From Epiperipatus broadwayi (Eukaryota > Onychophora > Udeonychophora > Euonychophora > Peripatidae), in NCBI GenBank assembly GCA_028023455.1, contig JAQFVV010012422.1:7989210-8053209 (forward strand): a stretch of DNA of 64,000 nucleotides, written 5' to 3'. The notes under the pieces are model-generated. The model saw only the letters and a program-made list of their open reading frames with translations. It did not search any database and was not told where the DNA came from. The translations under genes were made by a program, and so were the position numbers. This document shows positions 23,735-36,126 of the stretch, one piece after another; within the stretch, counting starts at the first letter, position 1, and each line of letters starts with the position of its first letter.

Positions 23735-23960
23735 GGTCTCAATCTCTTATAAATGTGATCATCTGTTCAATATTTATCAATACTAAATTATCAGAAATTT
23801 GATTTATAAGTGTCAAATTTTCTATACTCACAATTTTGACACTATTTATTTTAGCTAAATACATCTATTATTCCTAAACATTTATTATGCTATAAATTAT
23901 CATATCATTCCTAGCCTGGATATAAATTTTAAACCACAATAAAAGTTTAATATCTCTACT
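23735..23960. repeat. Fragment of the family C foldback interior
   Basis: CTCAATCTCTTATAAATGTG, TGTTCAATATTTATC and AAGTGTCAAATTTTCT match the arm interior at 20660-20760. The ribozyme part is absent. Confidence 0.5.
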
Positions 23961-25225
23961 TTTTAACATAACTTCATTTTCTTTTTTTTTCATGGGTACT
24001 GTCTTCTTCTTTCTTTCTTTTTTAATTAAAGAAATACTTAATACTTTCAATTAATCACAAATTCTTGGAATATATCATTTAAACTTCTTACATATGAAAA
24101 CTTAATATTAAGAAATGCATAATAGCATCTTTTTTTTAGTAATTTATTAAAAATCTGTTTGACATATAAGTAGTTTAAATCAAGTGGCTAAATTTTAAAA
24201 AAGATTTTTAAATAGGCACTGACTACATATAATATCACAAGTCACCAAAATTAGTATATGCATGGGTGGTGTAGATATTTGCCTTGTTGCAGACTTATGT
24301 TTAAAGTCTAACCTAATAAAATTCTTAAGACTGATAGAAACCTTAAAAACCTTTAAGGTTCCAGTCTGTTTTTTTCACTGGTCTTTGGCTAACTTAACCA
24401 CCATCCAATATTGATTAATAAGGTGGTATTTAACTATTCTTAAATAGAGGGTAAAACAAAAGTAAAAACGCTACTCAAAACATTATCCTTCAAGAAGTAT
24501 GCCTGTAAAGTAATGACTTCTCTTTCAGTTCTCTATTGATCACTGTCGGATAGGGCTTTGCTGTGATGTGGACTCCTTAAGAGCTACTTTGCTTTTATTT
24601 GTGTGTTAAGTTTTCTGCTTGAAAGCAGGATAAGATGACTTGGCACCAAGAAATCATGACCACTTGACCATTATTGATAGCAATTTACTTGTATTTGTCA
24701 TTTTATTCTAGTACAGTATTTCATATTAAGGGGTTACATTTTAATGCTGTAAAAGTCTTTTTTTTTATAATTTGACTCAAACATTTAGGTAATGATTATG
24801 ATGTAGCTGTTAAAATAAGATATTAAAACAAATCTTGTCAAAACAATGACAAGCTAATAGCACTTACATTTATGTTATACATTTTAAGATTAGTTGGATA
24901 TCATTATGTCAGAGCTCCCAAATGGTTGATTAAAATTCCATTAAGTGACCAAATTAAGTTTTTTTTTTTTACTTTTTCAGCAGGAAATTAATCTTGAAAA
25001 GCTTTGTCTTCTGAATCTACCACTATACCGCATAACTTACTTTTGAAGAGGAAGCCATTAAAATTTCTCCCTTTCAGAATATGTTTGTATTTGTGCTGGA
25101 TCATACAAAACAACAATATATTTAATAAATGTGTGTATAACACCTTTCACACCTTCAAGTTAGGTAAATAGCAACCGCTTATATAAATAAGAATTTGTTA
25201 ATTTTTGTTTTTAGAAAAAAAAAAA
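23961..25225. other. AT-rich stretch, nothing recognised
   Basis: No gene or repeat supported. Confidence 0.35.
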
Positions 25226-25237
25226 AATTTCAAACTG

Positions 25238-25345
25238 TCAAGCATTGGTGGCCTTGTGGTTAGCATAGCTGCCTTCCAAGCAGCTGGCCTGGGTTCGCTT
25301 CCCGGTCAATGCTTTGACATATGAAAAAAATAAATAAATTTCCAA
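25238..25345 (+). repeat. SINE with tRNA-Gly(UCC)-like head
   Basis: Bases from about 25250 fold as most of a tRNA: a 7-bp acceptor stem GCATTGG/TCAATGC with one G-U, an anticodon stem GCTGC/GCAGC around CTTCCAA (anticodon TCC), and a T arm with the B box GGTTCGCTTCC. Only the D arm is poor. The wording matches animal tRNA-Gly(UCC) genes. TTGACATATG and an A-rich run follow, as in the copy at 4691-4803, and imperfect repeats AAATTTCAAACTG and AAATTTCCAAATTG flank the unit. I read it as a SINE and not a tRNA gene. Confidence 0.75.
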
Positions 25346-25585
25346 ATTGCAAAATGAAGATCCCTTTCCTTGTATTGTATTGATTGTTCTTTAATGACCA
25401 TTAACTATATAACATCTAAACCACTAAACATCACATGATCACTGTCTCATACTAGCACAATAATTGTTATTAAACAATTCAAAACAAAGCAAAACTCTCC
25501 ATATAGTAGTGCCATCTTGTGCTAACAAGAGCAATCAATGGATGCCAGAAGGATTGTGCCTAAAATCCCTATCTGGTGCCTACTC

Positions 25586-25644
25586 ATCCAATATCCCCAT
25601 ACTAGTTTCTGGCTTGTGGCCTTCATCAGTGAGGAGACTTGGAT
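25586..25644 (-). ncRNA. Hammerhead ribozyme candidate, family A left arm
   Basis: On the minus strand: stem I strand ATCCAAGTCTCCTCA, core CTGATGA, stem II AGGC/GCCA with loop CACAA, GAAAC, the two-base loop TA, GTA as the cleavage triplet, and the second stem I strand TGGGGATATTGGAT. Stem I gives about 12 pairs in two blocks. The base pair next to the core in stem II is A opposite A, unlike most natural hammerheads. Confidence 0.6.
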
Positions 25645-25881
25645 CTGAGAGCACTGCACCTAGATCTTAGGATCTAATGCAACCCTCCAGCACCCACCTT
25701 TAACTCTATTTAACTACAAAACTATGAGAATGAAATTCAAAACACAATTAATATTTTCAATCCAAGCTCAATAGTATTAATTGTGTTTTCAATTTCATTC
25801 TCAGTTTTGTAGTTAAATAGAGTTAAAGGTGGGTGCTGGAGGGTTGCATTAGATCCTAAGATCTAGGTGCAGTGCTCTCAG

Positions 25882-25940
25882 ATCCAAGGCTCCTCACTGA
25901 TGAAGGCCACAAGCCAGAAACTAGTATGGGGATATTGGAT
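25882..25940 (+). ncRNA. Hammerhead ribozyme candidate, family A right arm
   Basis: CTGATGA is at 25897-25903, GAAA at 25917-25920 and the cleavage triplet GTA at 25924-25926. Stem I pairs TCCTCA with TGGGGA (one G-U) and ATCCAA with TTGGAT, separated by a small internal loop. Stem III is only two pairs, as in short type I hammerheads of retroelements. It is the inverted partner of the motif at 25586-25644. Confidence 0.6.
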
Positions 25941-26060
25941 GAGTAGGCACCAGATAAGGATTTTATGCACAAATCTTCTGGCATCCATTGATTACTTGTT
26001 AGCACAAGATGGCACTACTATATGGAGAGTTTTGCTTTGTTTTGAATATATAACATCTAA

Positions 26061-28244
26061 TAAATAATCTCTATCGAATATGGATCAGTATTCATAATTT
26101 CTATTTTTTTCTTTTTATCACTTAACTCATTGCTGAACCAAAGATTTATAGTTACACATTTTCTTTGCAGAATTCATCATATCTTTGATTTGAAATAATT
26201 CTTCAATTAATCTTAAATCAGTACTATTTTTTAATCCAATGATTATAACAACAACAATAATAGTAATAATCATCATCAGTATTTATTTTCATTCCCAATA
26301 GCGTATATCATTTTAGGATCATTTCTTTTTATGTTCTTAAAGTATAATATTAATCTTATCATCACTAAAGGATAATCTTAATTCTGTTACCCCCATTAAG
26401 ATTTTTTGGAGTCTGTATTATATACAAAACATGCTCATATGCTCTTAATGCTGTTTATAATCTTTGTTTCAATATACAACTCAATAAATCTATTTTGAAC
26501 CAATGTATCATCATATTAAAATTTAATTTCATTATTATGGCATATTTTGTGCGTAAATTTACCACTTATATTTTTTATTTTGTTTACAAAAATTAGTCAA
26601 CTTTTCTTTCTTTTCTCTCTTTCATTTTATTTTATCTCTTACCATAATGTCTTGCATTTCTTTCATGTTTTTATTTTACCAAAACATTCCAATCCTTTAT
26701 TACCATTTTGTAATTATTTTCATATTTTTCCAATTATTTTTTCACTTTCCATTATGCTATTATCATTATGATGAGTAGTTTTGACAACTTTTAAAACTGC
26801 TTTTACTAACAGCTATCAATCTATAATTTTTTATAAATGATTTTGTTTTTAGTAAGCCAACATAGTGATGGATAATTTTCCTTATAGAAACCTATTGCAA
26901 TAGTGTTTCAAGTAGAGAGCTGCTGCCTATCCAGAGAACAAAGCCAAGAGACAAGCTGCTGCCCAGGAGTTAGGTAATAACCTATCTTGTTTATTTTTTT
27001 TCCACAATTCAACCATGCACTACACTGTGTTCTGCAAAGAGTACCCCCCCCCAATTTTCCACTTAATGCTAAGTTTATCAATTTCTCTAGCTTATACATA
27101 GACTTAAATGCCAATACACTTAGCCATTTTATGGCTGTGGATATACAGTGCTCATTGGAGCCAATTTCTGGAAAATAATACTTTTATAGTAGTTTTTGAT
27201 TTGCTTTTAGTAACAATTTCAATTATTATTTTCAAAACCACTTCATCTACAATAAATTGCTAGCATTTTAATTTTCAAAGATATAGATTTAATATAATCT
27301 TTAAACAATTAATTTCACTAAACAATTTTGAAAATTAAAAGTGCATAACTAATATATATGTTGATTAAATATTTTTATAGGTTATTGTTATAATAAAGAA
27401 TTGAAATGAGATTACATCCATATAAACAGAGATAACTTTTAGCTTTTGATGTTGCTAAAAATTATCAATTATTACTAATGGCCAATCCCTGAGGTAAACA
27501 AGTTTTTATTAATCTATAACAGCTCTTTATCTTTACAAATTTCACCATATTTTTAATATATAAATTACAATATTCTCAAACTAAATTTTAAAATGAACTT
27601 TATAAAGATGGGGGTAGGGGAGTGTGATAGACTCTAAATACAAAAGTTATATTATTTGTGTCATACATAAATGATTAATAATCAATAGTTGTAACTATTT
27701 TATGGGGAAAAGAATTAAGGTTTGTACTTAATTTTATAGTTAATCATTATCATTGCTGAGTATTTGTAAATAAGTATTTCTTACTTACTTTCATTATGTG
27801 TCTTCATCCTTCTTATTTAAATGCTTTTTTAAATTTTCTTTTTATATAAATTACTCTTCAATTATTATACTTACTTTTCTGTAATTGCACCAAATTCCTA
27901 ATACTTTTTATTCAAAAACTGGTTTTCACATTCTTATATATAAATTTTTTTAAACTAATCTTTCTTTATAAGATCTCACACTTACCAATATCTTTATTTC
28001 AAAATTTAAATGCTTAAATTCTTTCATATATAGGTATATATTAGAATTTTTATCTTTTAAATGCTGAAATAAAAAAAGCCATAAAGTAATTCAAGATTTG
28101 AAAAGAATGTGTGTTAAATGAATTTATTTTTTAAATATATTGAAATTAATGAGCCATATTTGGGAAGAAAATGGTGAATCTTTATTGAATTTAAATGATA
28201 TATTGCCAATGTTTAAGTATATATGTAAATACATGAAAGCACTC
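26061..28244. other. 2.2-kb AT-rich stretch, nothing recognised
   Basis: A slightly GC-richer patch at 26915-27050 has no recognised match. No gene supported. Confidence 0.35.
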
Positions 28245-28800
28245 AACATTTAAAAAATACCAATATCAATAACCATCAACACTCTCAGTTTGTTGTTAAG
28301 GCAATCAACTTCCTTTGGTGGAAATTTATCTTTATCTAGGGTCTAATAAATTTATATAGACACTGAGAATTGCAACTTGACTACAACGAGTGAAATTCCC
28401 AATTCAAAGACATTAAAGAAACCTCATTAAACAGGTAAATATAACCTGTTTTGAAAGCAGACTAACAAATAGTCAATTATAACTTTCAAATGTACTCAAA
28501 CTATGTATTATTTAAATAATAAAGCTAATAATATTCAAGGCTAGCTAGGTTTGTAAACATAAATACATGAAAGCAGTCAATACCTAAGCAGCACCAATAT
28601 CAATAACAATCAACAATCTCAATTTGTTGGCAAGGCAACCTCTTTTTAATAATAAAGGTGGAAATCCCTTTACCTGTGGTCTAATAATTTTATAAAGATA
28701 CTGAAGATTGCAACTTGACTACAGAGAATGAAATTATTAATTCAAAGATTGTTGATTGTTATTGATATTGGGATTGTTTAAGTGTTGAGTCATTTTAATG
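28245..28800. repeat. Family D copies, direct and inverted
   Basis: CCAATATCAATAACCATCAA (28259), CCAATATCAATAACAATCAA (28594) and the inverse TTGATTGTTATTGATATTGG (about 28750) show at least three pieces of one repeat, the last inverted. The accompanying text GTTAAGGCAA or GGCAAGGCAA and GGTGGAAAT also recurs at 60600-60660. Confidence 0.65.
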
Positions 28801-28803
<3 letters not shown>

Positions 28804-28846
<43 letters not shown>

Positions 28847-28863
28847 TTTGTAATGCCATCATT

Positions 28864-28897
<34 letters not shown>

Positions 28898-29018
28898 AAT
28901 GATGGCATTACAAAACCATTATGTTGTCTTTCAAATATACTATTCTTTAAAATGAAATATATTTAGTTGTCTATAAATGGAATATATTTCATTTTAAAGA
29001 ATATATATATATATATAT
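28804..29018. repeat. Cluster of AT hairpins
   Basis: Three consecutive hairpins are visible: ATTGTA-(TA)n-TACAAT at 28802-28846, then TTTGTAATGCCATCATTGTG mirrored across a (TA)n core at 28847-28916, then ATTCTTTAAAATGAAATATA mirrored at about 28942-29002, followed by another TA run. Confidence 0.75.
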
Positions 29019-30855
29019 TGAAGCAGTCAATCTTAGCTTAAGATTGAGCTTCATAGTTTCATCTACTAATCTGTGTTTAAACCCTATATCCTATCCTCTC
29101 CTTTTGTCGTGTATGTATATTTTATGTATACATTTGAGATGCGCACCTACATTATAAAATTTTAACTTTTAAATTAACATTTTTATTATTATTAATTTTA
29201 TGATTATTAATTCTTTTTATTAAAATACATAGGTGCAGCTCAAATATATATATAGGAGCAAAATACTAACAAAATATTGATTTTTTTGCAAATATTTTAT
29301 TATATGTCATTTGTACAACTTTTTCTTTTTAAAGTATTTTTTCTTTTAAATTGTATATTTTGTAAAATCCAATATGGAAGATGCTACAGTTAATTGTCTA
29401 AAAATAATTAAAGGGTTGGAAGCACTATTGTTTTAATCTGGGGAAGGTATTTTAATTAAAGTTTTTACTTAAAATGGGGATTAAGATTTTCTTTTATTAT
29501 AAACATTTTTGTCAAATCTATTTCTAATCTGGAAATAGATTTGAATTTATTTTTGGACGTTATCTTACTGTTGCATCTTCAAAAACAATTGATAAAGAAA
29601 AAGTATAAAATGGCTGTATTTTGAATCACAGGGACAGATTAAATTAGCTACTATTGAGAGAACTGATTGTAAACATATTACACGTCGCTTGAAACTTAAA
29701 ATGATGTAGTAGTAAATCCACCATGCTTCTCGGCCCTGTTGGGTCATCATCTTCCATGGCCATACCATCCTGCTGCCCAAGAGTGAAGTAAAAGCCTGAC
29801 CTAAGAATTTTAGAATGCTAATAGAAGCTTGCTGCCATGCACGTGCAATATTTTAAATTGAACTCTTAAAACTGCAAGGTAACTTTTCAAGCCATCACCT
29901 CAAACTCTACTATCAATTTCTCCTAATGTATAATTTAATTTTGTAATTGTTCTAATTTGTAATTGCCTCTCAAGTAATTTCTATAAATTTAACTCTCTCT
30001 CACATGCTCTTAACTTTTCTTAACTTTGGGGCGGTCATTTATTTATAGTTATTTACTTGATTTTATATATATATATGCTTTTATTATTATTATGCCAATC
30101 TCAAACAATCTGACGAGTTGAATTTTTAAAATCTTTTCTTCCTTTTCAGTAAACCTTCATGAATTAAGGTTTTTAACGCCCATTTAAACAACGCATTATT
30201 AATTAATACACTCGCCAGATTGTTTTTCGAGTCAACATTTTATTAATGTAAAAATATATTTGTTTAACTCTGGATTTTCTACCCAGGGTAAATCCAGAAC
30301 TTAAGCTAATTAATGCTTTGAAATCTTTTAAAATGTTTTTTTTTTTATTAAATTCTGAAAGAGTGACCCATTAATTATTTTCTATATAACTGCTTTTTTT
30401 ATTTACTCTTAAAATATAAGCTTAAATATTCCAGTTACTATAAAAACCACAAAGGTGGGATTGAATTATTTTAAATATCAGAAAAGGAAAAGGGAGTAAA
30501 TTTTAATATTTTACTATTTTAGTTATTAAGTAAATCCTAATGTTTCTTTTACTAGATAAAATCTTAACATATATTTATTTAGGAAAATCTTTCTCTATAT
30601 AATAACTGCATAGCGTATTATTTGTCTAAATTATAGTACTCAAACAAGGGTCATTCATTTTAAAGCAGTAAAATTTATTCAATGTCATTAGTGACATTTA
30701 TCATTACTGTGTTATTGACATTTGGCTATCTTCATATATAGATATATTATGTGCTTCTAGGCTTCTAATCTGGGGGTTGCGACAAGTTTGAACCCATAGA
30801 TTTCTTCTCATATCTCATTCCATAGATAGTTGAGCTATCCAGAAACCACATTTAT
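29019..30855. other. AT-rich stretch, nothing recognised
   Basis: Contains a 29-bp hairpin at about 29515-29543 (AAATCTATTTC mirrored). No gene supported; the minus-strand frame at 29565-29780 has no recognisable motif. Confidence 0.35.
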
Positions 30856-30860
30856 GTCAT

Positions 30861-31040
30861 ATAAAAATGCCTCCAGTGGTGATCCTGTAAGTTTGGCACA
30901 TGCTATGCATATCTACTTTCTTTGTATAAAAGGACCTCTGGTGGTGATCCCTAAGTCTGGTACACACTATGCTCATCCACTTTCTTCATACAAAAAGGCC
31001 TGTGCATTGGTGATGTTCACGGCATGCCTATCCACTTCAT
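30861..31040 (+). repeat. Three diverged tandem units of about 65 bp
   Basis: Units begin near 30861, 30924 and 30989 with ATA.AAA.GCCTCC-like text, then GGTGATCC.TAAG, then CTATGC.CATC.ACTTTC. The block is bracketed by GCTTCTAGG (about 30753) and CTAGAAGC (about 31048), which may be inverted ends. Confidence 0.65.
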
Positions 31041-31279
31041 CTTTCATCTAGAAGCATGACTTTTCTTGTTATTTATTGGTTATAATGTCAGCACCGCAAA
31101 CTTCTTCATATATTTATTTCTTGTGCTTCATGACCCAGTTTTAATGCTCTAATATTAAAATTGCACTCTGCTTAAAATATATATAAATGCCAACTACTTC
31201 TATTTTATCAATTAAATTTATTTCAGTCTTATACACTCCCACCATTGTAACTTATTTCTGTATTTAAGAGTATCTATAT

Positions 31280-33050
31280 ACTAGGATTTTTGTTTTTTTT
31301 ATTAAAATGAAATAAATTAAAAAGTTGATTAAAAATTTTTAAAATTAAAAATGAAATTAAATATCTCTAACTTTATATTAAATCAGATAGAAAAATAAAA
31401 ATAAAACTTATAAAGAAAAGTATTTTAAACTAAATTAAAAGATTTGGAAATAAAATTATATCTTTAAATTTATCTTTAAATATATCTTTGATTTGGAAAA
31501 CAGGTTAATTAATCAGAAATGGAAATGATAAATTTAATTAGTAAATGTAAACCAGTGGGATTAAATGTAAAAACATAGGTCAGATAGGAAAAAATAGAAA
31601 CTTTAAAATGAAATAAATCATTGGGAAATCGGATCAAGAAAAGGATATCAATCGATGATAATGTATAATCTTCAATAGATAAAAGGAAAATTTGGAAATT
31701 ATTAATTAGTGATGATTATGATTATTATGATGTGAAGATAGATGTTAGTGTGGAGGTGGGGAGAAGAGATTGAAGGGTAATTTAGTTTTGATAGAAAGAA
31801 AGAGAAATGAATATCTTTTTATTGAGAAACAAACTAAAAACTGAATAAATAAATAAACAAGTAAATGATAAATTTTAGGAGGTGAATTGTAAATTAAAAG
31901 ATGATAAAGATGAATTTTTAAAAAGAATTTATAAATAATGAACATTAAATTAAAATTTTTATATTTCAATGATTGAATATGTCTATCTGAAAACTAAATT
32001 TTATTAATAGTGTTATTTGATGTATTTTTCTTATTTATGTAAAATATTTATTTATTTATTTTTATTCTTTAAGTTTTATCATGATTTTTTTGTTTTTGTA
32101 AATTAATTATATAAATGTTAAACTAAGTGGGGAATGGTGATAGATTTGTAAAGTATATTAGGGGAGGGTAATCTTAGGTATTTGTTTGGGTAAATTGAGT
32201 CAATGGATTGGATATATTGGTGTGATTAGTAGATGTAATATTGATTCGTATGGAAATTTATTTATGGAAGAAATTATGTTGGATAAGATTTTTTATGGAG
32301 TTTTTTATTGTTTTTAGATAGAGTAATATCTATCTGATGAGAGTAATTTTAATCTTTTTGGTGTGTATTTGTATATTGAAACATCGATGTATCAGATGAA
32401 TTGATGTAGTTTGATGAGAATTTTAGTAAGGTTAAATAGGGATATAATATTTTAGTTTAAATAAATTAGGGTTATTATATTGAAAATAAAAATATAAATT
32501 TAAGTTGTTATAGATGTTGATGGATTGGTTATGGTTAGTATGTTTGGGTTTCATATTTGATCAAAATATATAGACATTGATAATAATGATATACGGTGAG
32601 TATCTAAAATGTATTTATTGGATGTTTTTAAGTTATTGGTGAAATGAAGTATTATGATGAATATATTGGTTATAAATTTTCGAATTGTATAATAATAATT
32701 TTGTATTTTGATCGTTATTTTATTTGAAATGTTTTTGATGAAATCTATTAATGATTATATTAAATTATAAACAAGTTATAATTATTGTGTGAATTAATTA
32801 AAATAAATAGAATATAATATAATTAAATAAATTAAATAAAATAAAGTTAAAAATAATTTAAATTAAAATTAAAATAATAAAAATATTTAAATTTATATAT
32901 GTGATAAATAAATGTTTGATTAATATGGATGGTATTTATTATTTTAATGTTGAAATTAATAGATAAGATATTATATATAATTTGTATTAGAGAGTGGTAA
33001 TAAAAAATATAAAAAATTTTTTTTGAATTATATAGGAAAGGGTGAGAAGG
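31280..33050. other. C-poor, A/G/T-rich tract
   Basis: The plus strand has very few C bases over about 1.7 kb while G is common, most clearly at 31700-32760. The LINE at 51.7-56.4 kb has a similar bias, so this could be a decayed relative of a LINE sense strand, but I found no readable protein motif. Confidence 0.4.
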
Positions 33051-33689
33051 AATACCTTGGGGAAAAATAAAGCATTCTTCGTACCAGCGCTAATTAAAAG
33101 AATTTTCATTAAGTATTGTAATCATATAATCAAATATGTTTTCAAATGTATTTTATTTATTTTCACGACCATAATGGCATGAAAATGGTTTATATTATAT
33201 CTGTAATGAATCTCAGAATGCTTCCTGAAGTAATATGTTAGTCACCATGTTTCGAAACCGTAAATCAAAGCGTTAATGGCCATATTATGTAATTCCTTCT
33301 AATAGTTGATTGGCATCTTAATATTGGACCCACTAAAGATGTGTGTTTATTTATAATATATTATTTAGCTAATAAAGTGCATATTAAAAATAATAGCGTG
33401 AATGACATATAATTATCTATCGTTTGGTAGACCTCTTGCTCATTCACGCACATACTAATGTACTTAATTTATAAATGTATGTAAATAATTTGTCATTATA
33501 TTAAACTATATTTTTATTGTCTAACTTATTTGAGTAGTTCAAATTCCTTTTCTCCACTTCCACATATTACAGCCATGCTTATATATATTTTAGTTTAGTC
33601 ATAGTTAATAGATGTCTCATTGTTTTGCTCAGCTTTGCTAGTCAGCCAGATTTAAAATTAATTCTCATGTGCCATCATTGTTATGTTAT

Positions 33690-33815
33690 TCATTAGGTGT
33701 TAGATATGGAACTTAGAGGGTCGGTTCGAATCCAGGCTGGTCCCTGACTCGGGCTTGACTGGGTTTGAAGTACATTTTGTGAGTTCCAGCTCATGTTAGA
33801 TGGATAAACATATTT
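33690..33815 (+). repeat. tRNA-derived SINE fragment with perfect B box
   Basis: GGTTCGAATCC at about 33722-33732 is the consensus RNA polymerase III B box. It is followed by moderately GC-rich text (GGCTGGTCCCTGACTCGGGC) quite unlike the surroundings. The A box is not clear and no A-tail or duplication was seen. It differs from the SINE at 4.7 and 25.2 kb. Confidence 0.5.
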
Positions 33816-34329
33816 TGACCGGTACAATATATACATATGTATGTGTGTGTGTGTCTATTACTAATTTATATAATCCCCTAAATAAATATTGAAACAGTGA
33901 TTACATAATTATTTTTGAGAATTTTATGAATCCTTCTATTTGGTCTGATTATTTAATGTTAGTGGGAATCATCTAATTAATTATATTCTCTAGTTTAACT
34001 ATAGTCTATATATAATGTCGTTAATCGAACTAATAATCTTGCTTTTTTTTTTAACAAGGACTTCTATCAATTAGTACATTTGTTTGACATTTCCACAATC
34101 TAATATTTGGTCCTGAAGGGGAAGGAGATTTACAAATCGCTAAAAATTATTTTCTAGGTACTCACCCCATAATTGTTTAGAAAATGGGTATCTAGCAATT
34201 GTTAGCTGAGACTAAAAGCCTCAGGATAATTTGGCTTGCCAACATAAATTTATTTGCATTGAATGTTAACCAAAAAATACAATTTTAATATAATTTTTAT
34301 CATTGAAGAAAAGAATGCATATATATAAT

Positions 34330-35290
34330 ATCCAAAACTTTTTACAGTAGTATGATAAGAAGTATTTGGAGGATTAAAATAGGAAACCTAAGGAGTAAAA
34401 GTAAAGGGAGATTATTTAAGTCATCTAAACGTTGTAAACAATGTGGTTGTTTTGGAAAATAACGCTTCAAAGTTTCAGAAAATGCTGCAAGATGTATGAG
34501 ATGAAAGTAAGAAAATAGGATTAAAGATAAAAGCTAAAAATAATAAAGTAATGTTCAATGGATTTTCTCATAAAAATTAAGTAAATATTGATAATGAAGA
34601 ATTAGAAGTTTACAATAACAAATATTTATGTCAGATTATTTATCCAGATGGAAACATAATGCATGAAATTAATCATAGAATTAACCTTGGATGGATTACA
34701 TTTGTTAGAACTAGTTAATATTAAAAGGAAATATGTATATGTATTTGAAAAGGAAGATTTTTTAATAGAGATGTTTTACTAATTCTTACATATAGCTATG
34801 AGACATGGACACCTTTCAAAAGAGCAATACAGATATTTCATACTGCTCAATGATTAATGGCGAGATGCACATTAAGAGCCACAAAAAAGATTTAAAAACA
34901 AAATAAATGGATGAGAGACACAAAAAGAAAGTTAAAAACAAAATACATGGATAAGCGACACAAAAAGAGATTTAAAAACAAAATACATGAATGGGAGAAA
35001 AAAACAGATATCACTGACATCATTGAAAGAATTAAGGAACAGAAATGAAGCTGGATTGGACATTCTTCTATAAGAAATGATAATCAATGAGCAGCTAAAG
35101 TTTTAAATTAGGCCCTAAAAGATTACAAAAGACCCAGAAACAGACCACATGTGAGATGAATAGATAAAATAGGAAAGTTTGCTGGTGTGATGTGAAGAAG
35201 AGAAGATAAGGATCGGGTAAACTGGATTAAACATAGAAAGATCTTCATTTTAAAATGGATTAATAATGGTTAAAATAATGGTGATGATGA
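34330..35290 (+). pseudogene. Second decayed RTE-like LINE copy
   Basis: The DNA aligns with 1210-2560: AAAGTAATGTTCAATG, then a YLCQII-type stretch, CATAGAATTAA, GACATGGACAC, and the GATATCACTGACATCATTGA segment and downstream W-rich tail. Stops are very frequent. A short tandem triplication of about 55 bases (34880-34990, with AAAAACAAAATA) is private to this copy. Confidence 0.7.
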
Positions 35291-35929
35291 GTTCGTATGT
35301 TGTTGAAGTATTTATTTACATTCATCGTTTCATTCTAATTTTATTAAAGTAATTAATTTATAGATTGATTTTCAATAAAGAAAAAAGATTGACAATTGTT
35401 AAATTTTCTCATCATAAAAAGTGATTTTTTTGTAGGTAATTCCTCATTTGTGAAATATTTGCAAAATAATTTTTTTTTTAAAAAAAAAAAGATTAGTTAT
35501 TATTACAAATTAAAGTTATGTAAAATCTTTATAATTGATATCATTATTATTTTGTACACTATTTTTAAATTTTAAACATTTTAGACCAACGTAATTATGA
35601 TTTCACCTATACTGAATTTCAGGTCGGATAGTTAATTTATACATAATAACTAATCTTAGATACAAGATTTCCATTTTAAAACATTTTCAAGCTTTATTCA
35701 AGGACTTCTTCAAAATGTGAACTCACAATTGGCCTTGGTTTTTCTCCCTATGGCTACAATATCTTGAGTTCTCCAGGGTTTAACAGCCCATTTTAATAAA
35801 ACCGAATAAAAAAAGGTATTTAAATCAAATTTGCATAATTATATATTTAAATATAACTGTAAACTTAAAAAAAATTTTTTTTAATAAAAATTACCAGTTC
35901 AGATTACATAAAATGTAATTTAATATAGG

Positions 35930-36088
35930 GGATTTGAACACGGACTTTCAAGTTCCCTTCAGCTATCCACTTTATCTCATATAACCGATACACATGACCA
36001 GACACATGTAAAAAAGATAAATAGAGTCCAATATATATATATTTCAGGCTGAACCAACACTCATCAGTTAGTCCATATCATCATCTCC

Positions 36089-36126
<38 letters not shown>

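Larger units (their letters stand above)
25420..26046. mobile_element. Family A foldback, complete, 14-bp duplication
   Basis: It is flanked by TATATAACATCTAA at 25406-25419 and 26047-26060. The left arm (25477-25753) is mirrored by the right arm (25775-26046) around a loop of about 20 bases, making a near-palindrome over roughly 570 bases. The left end adds 57 bases (ACCACTAAACATC...) that the right end lacks, so one end is fixed and the other is truncated. Hammerhead-like motifs lie at 25586-25644 (minus) and 25882-25940 (plus). Short open frames here are not genes. Confidence 0.9.

Noticed and set aside
25250-25321. Functional tRNA-Gly gene
   Set aside because: D arm is poor, a SINE tail with A run follows, and related diverged copies occur elsewhere in the window.
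28245-28800. Family D as a fourth ribozyme family
   Set aside because: One orientation shows TTGATAA and GAAATTG around a stem-like stretch, but the first box differs among all copies and stem I is not evident.
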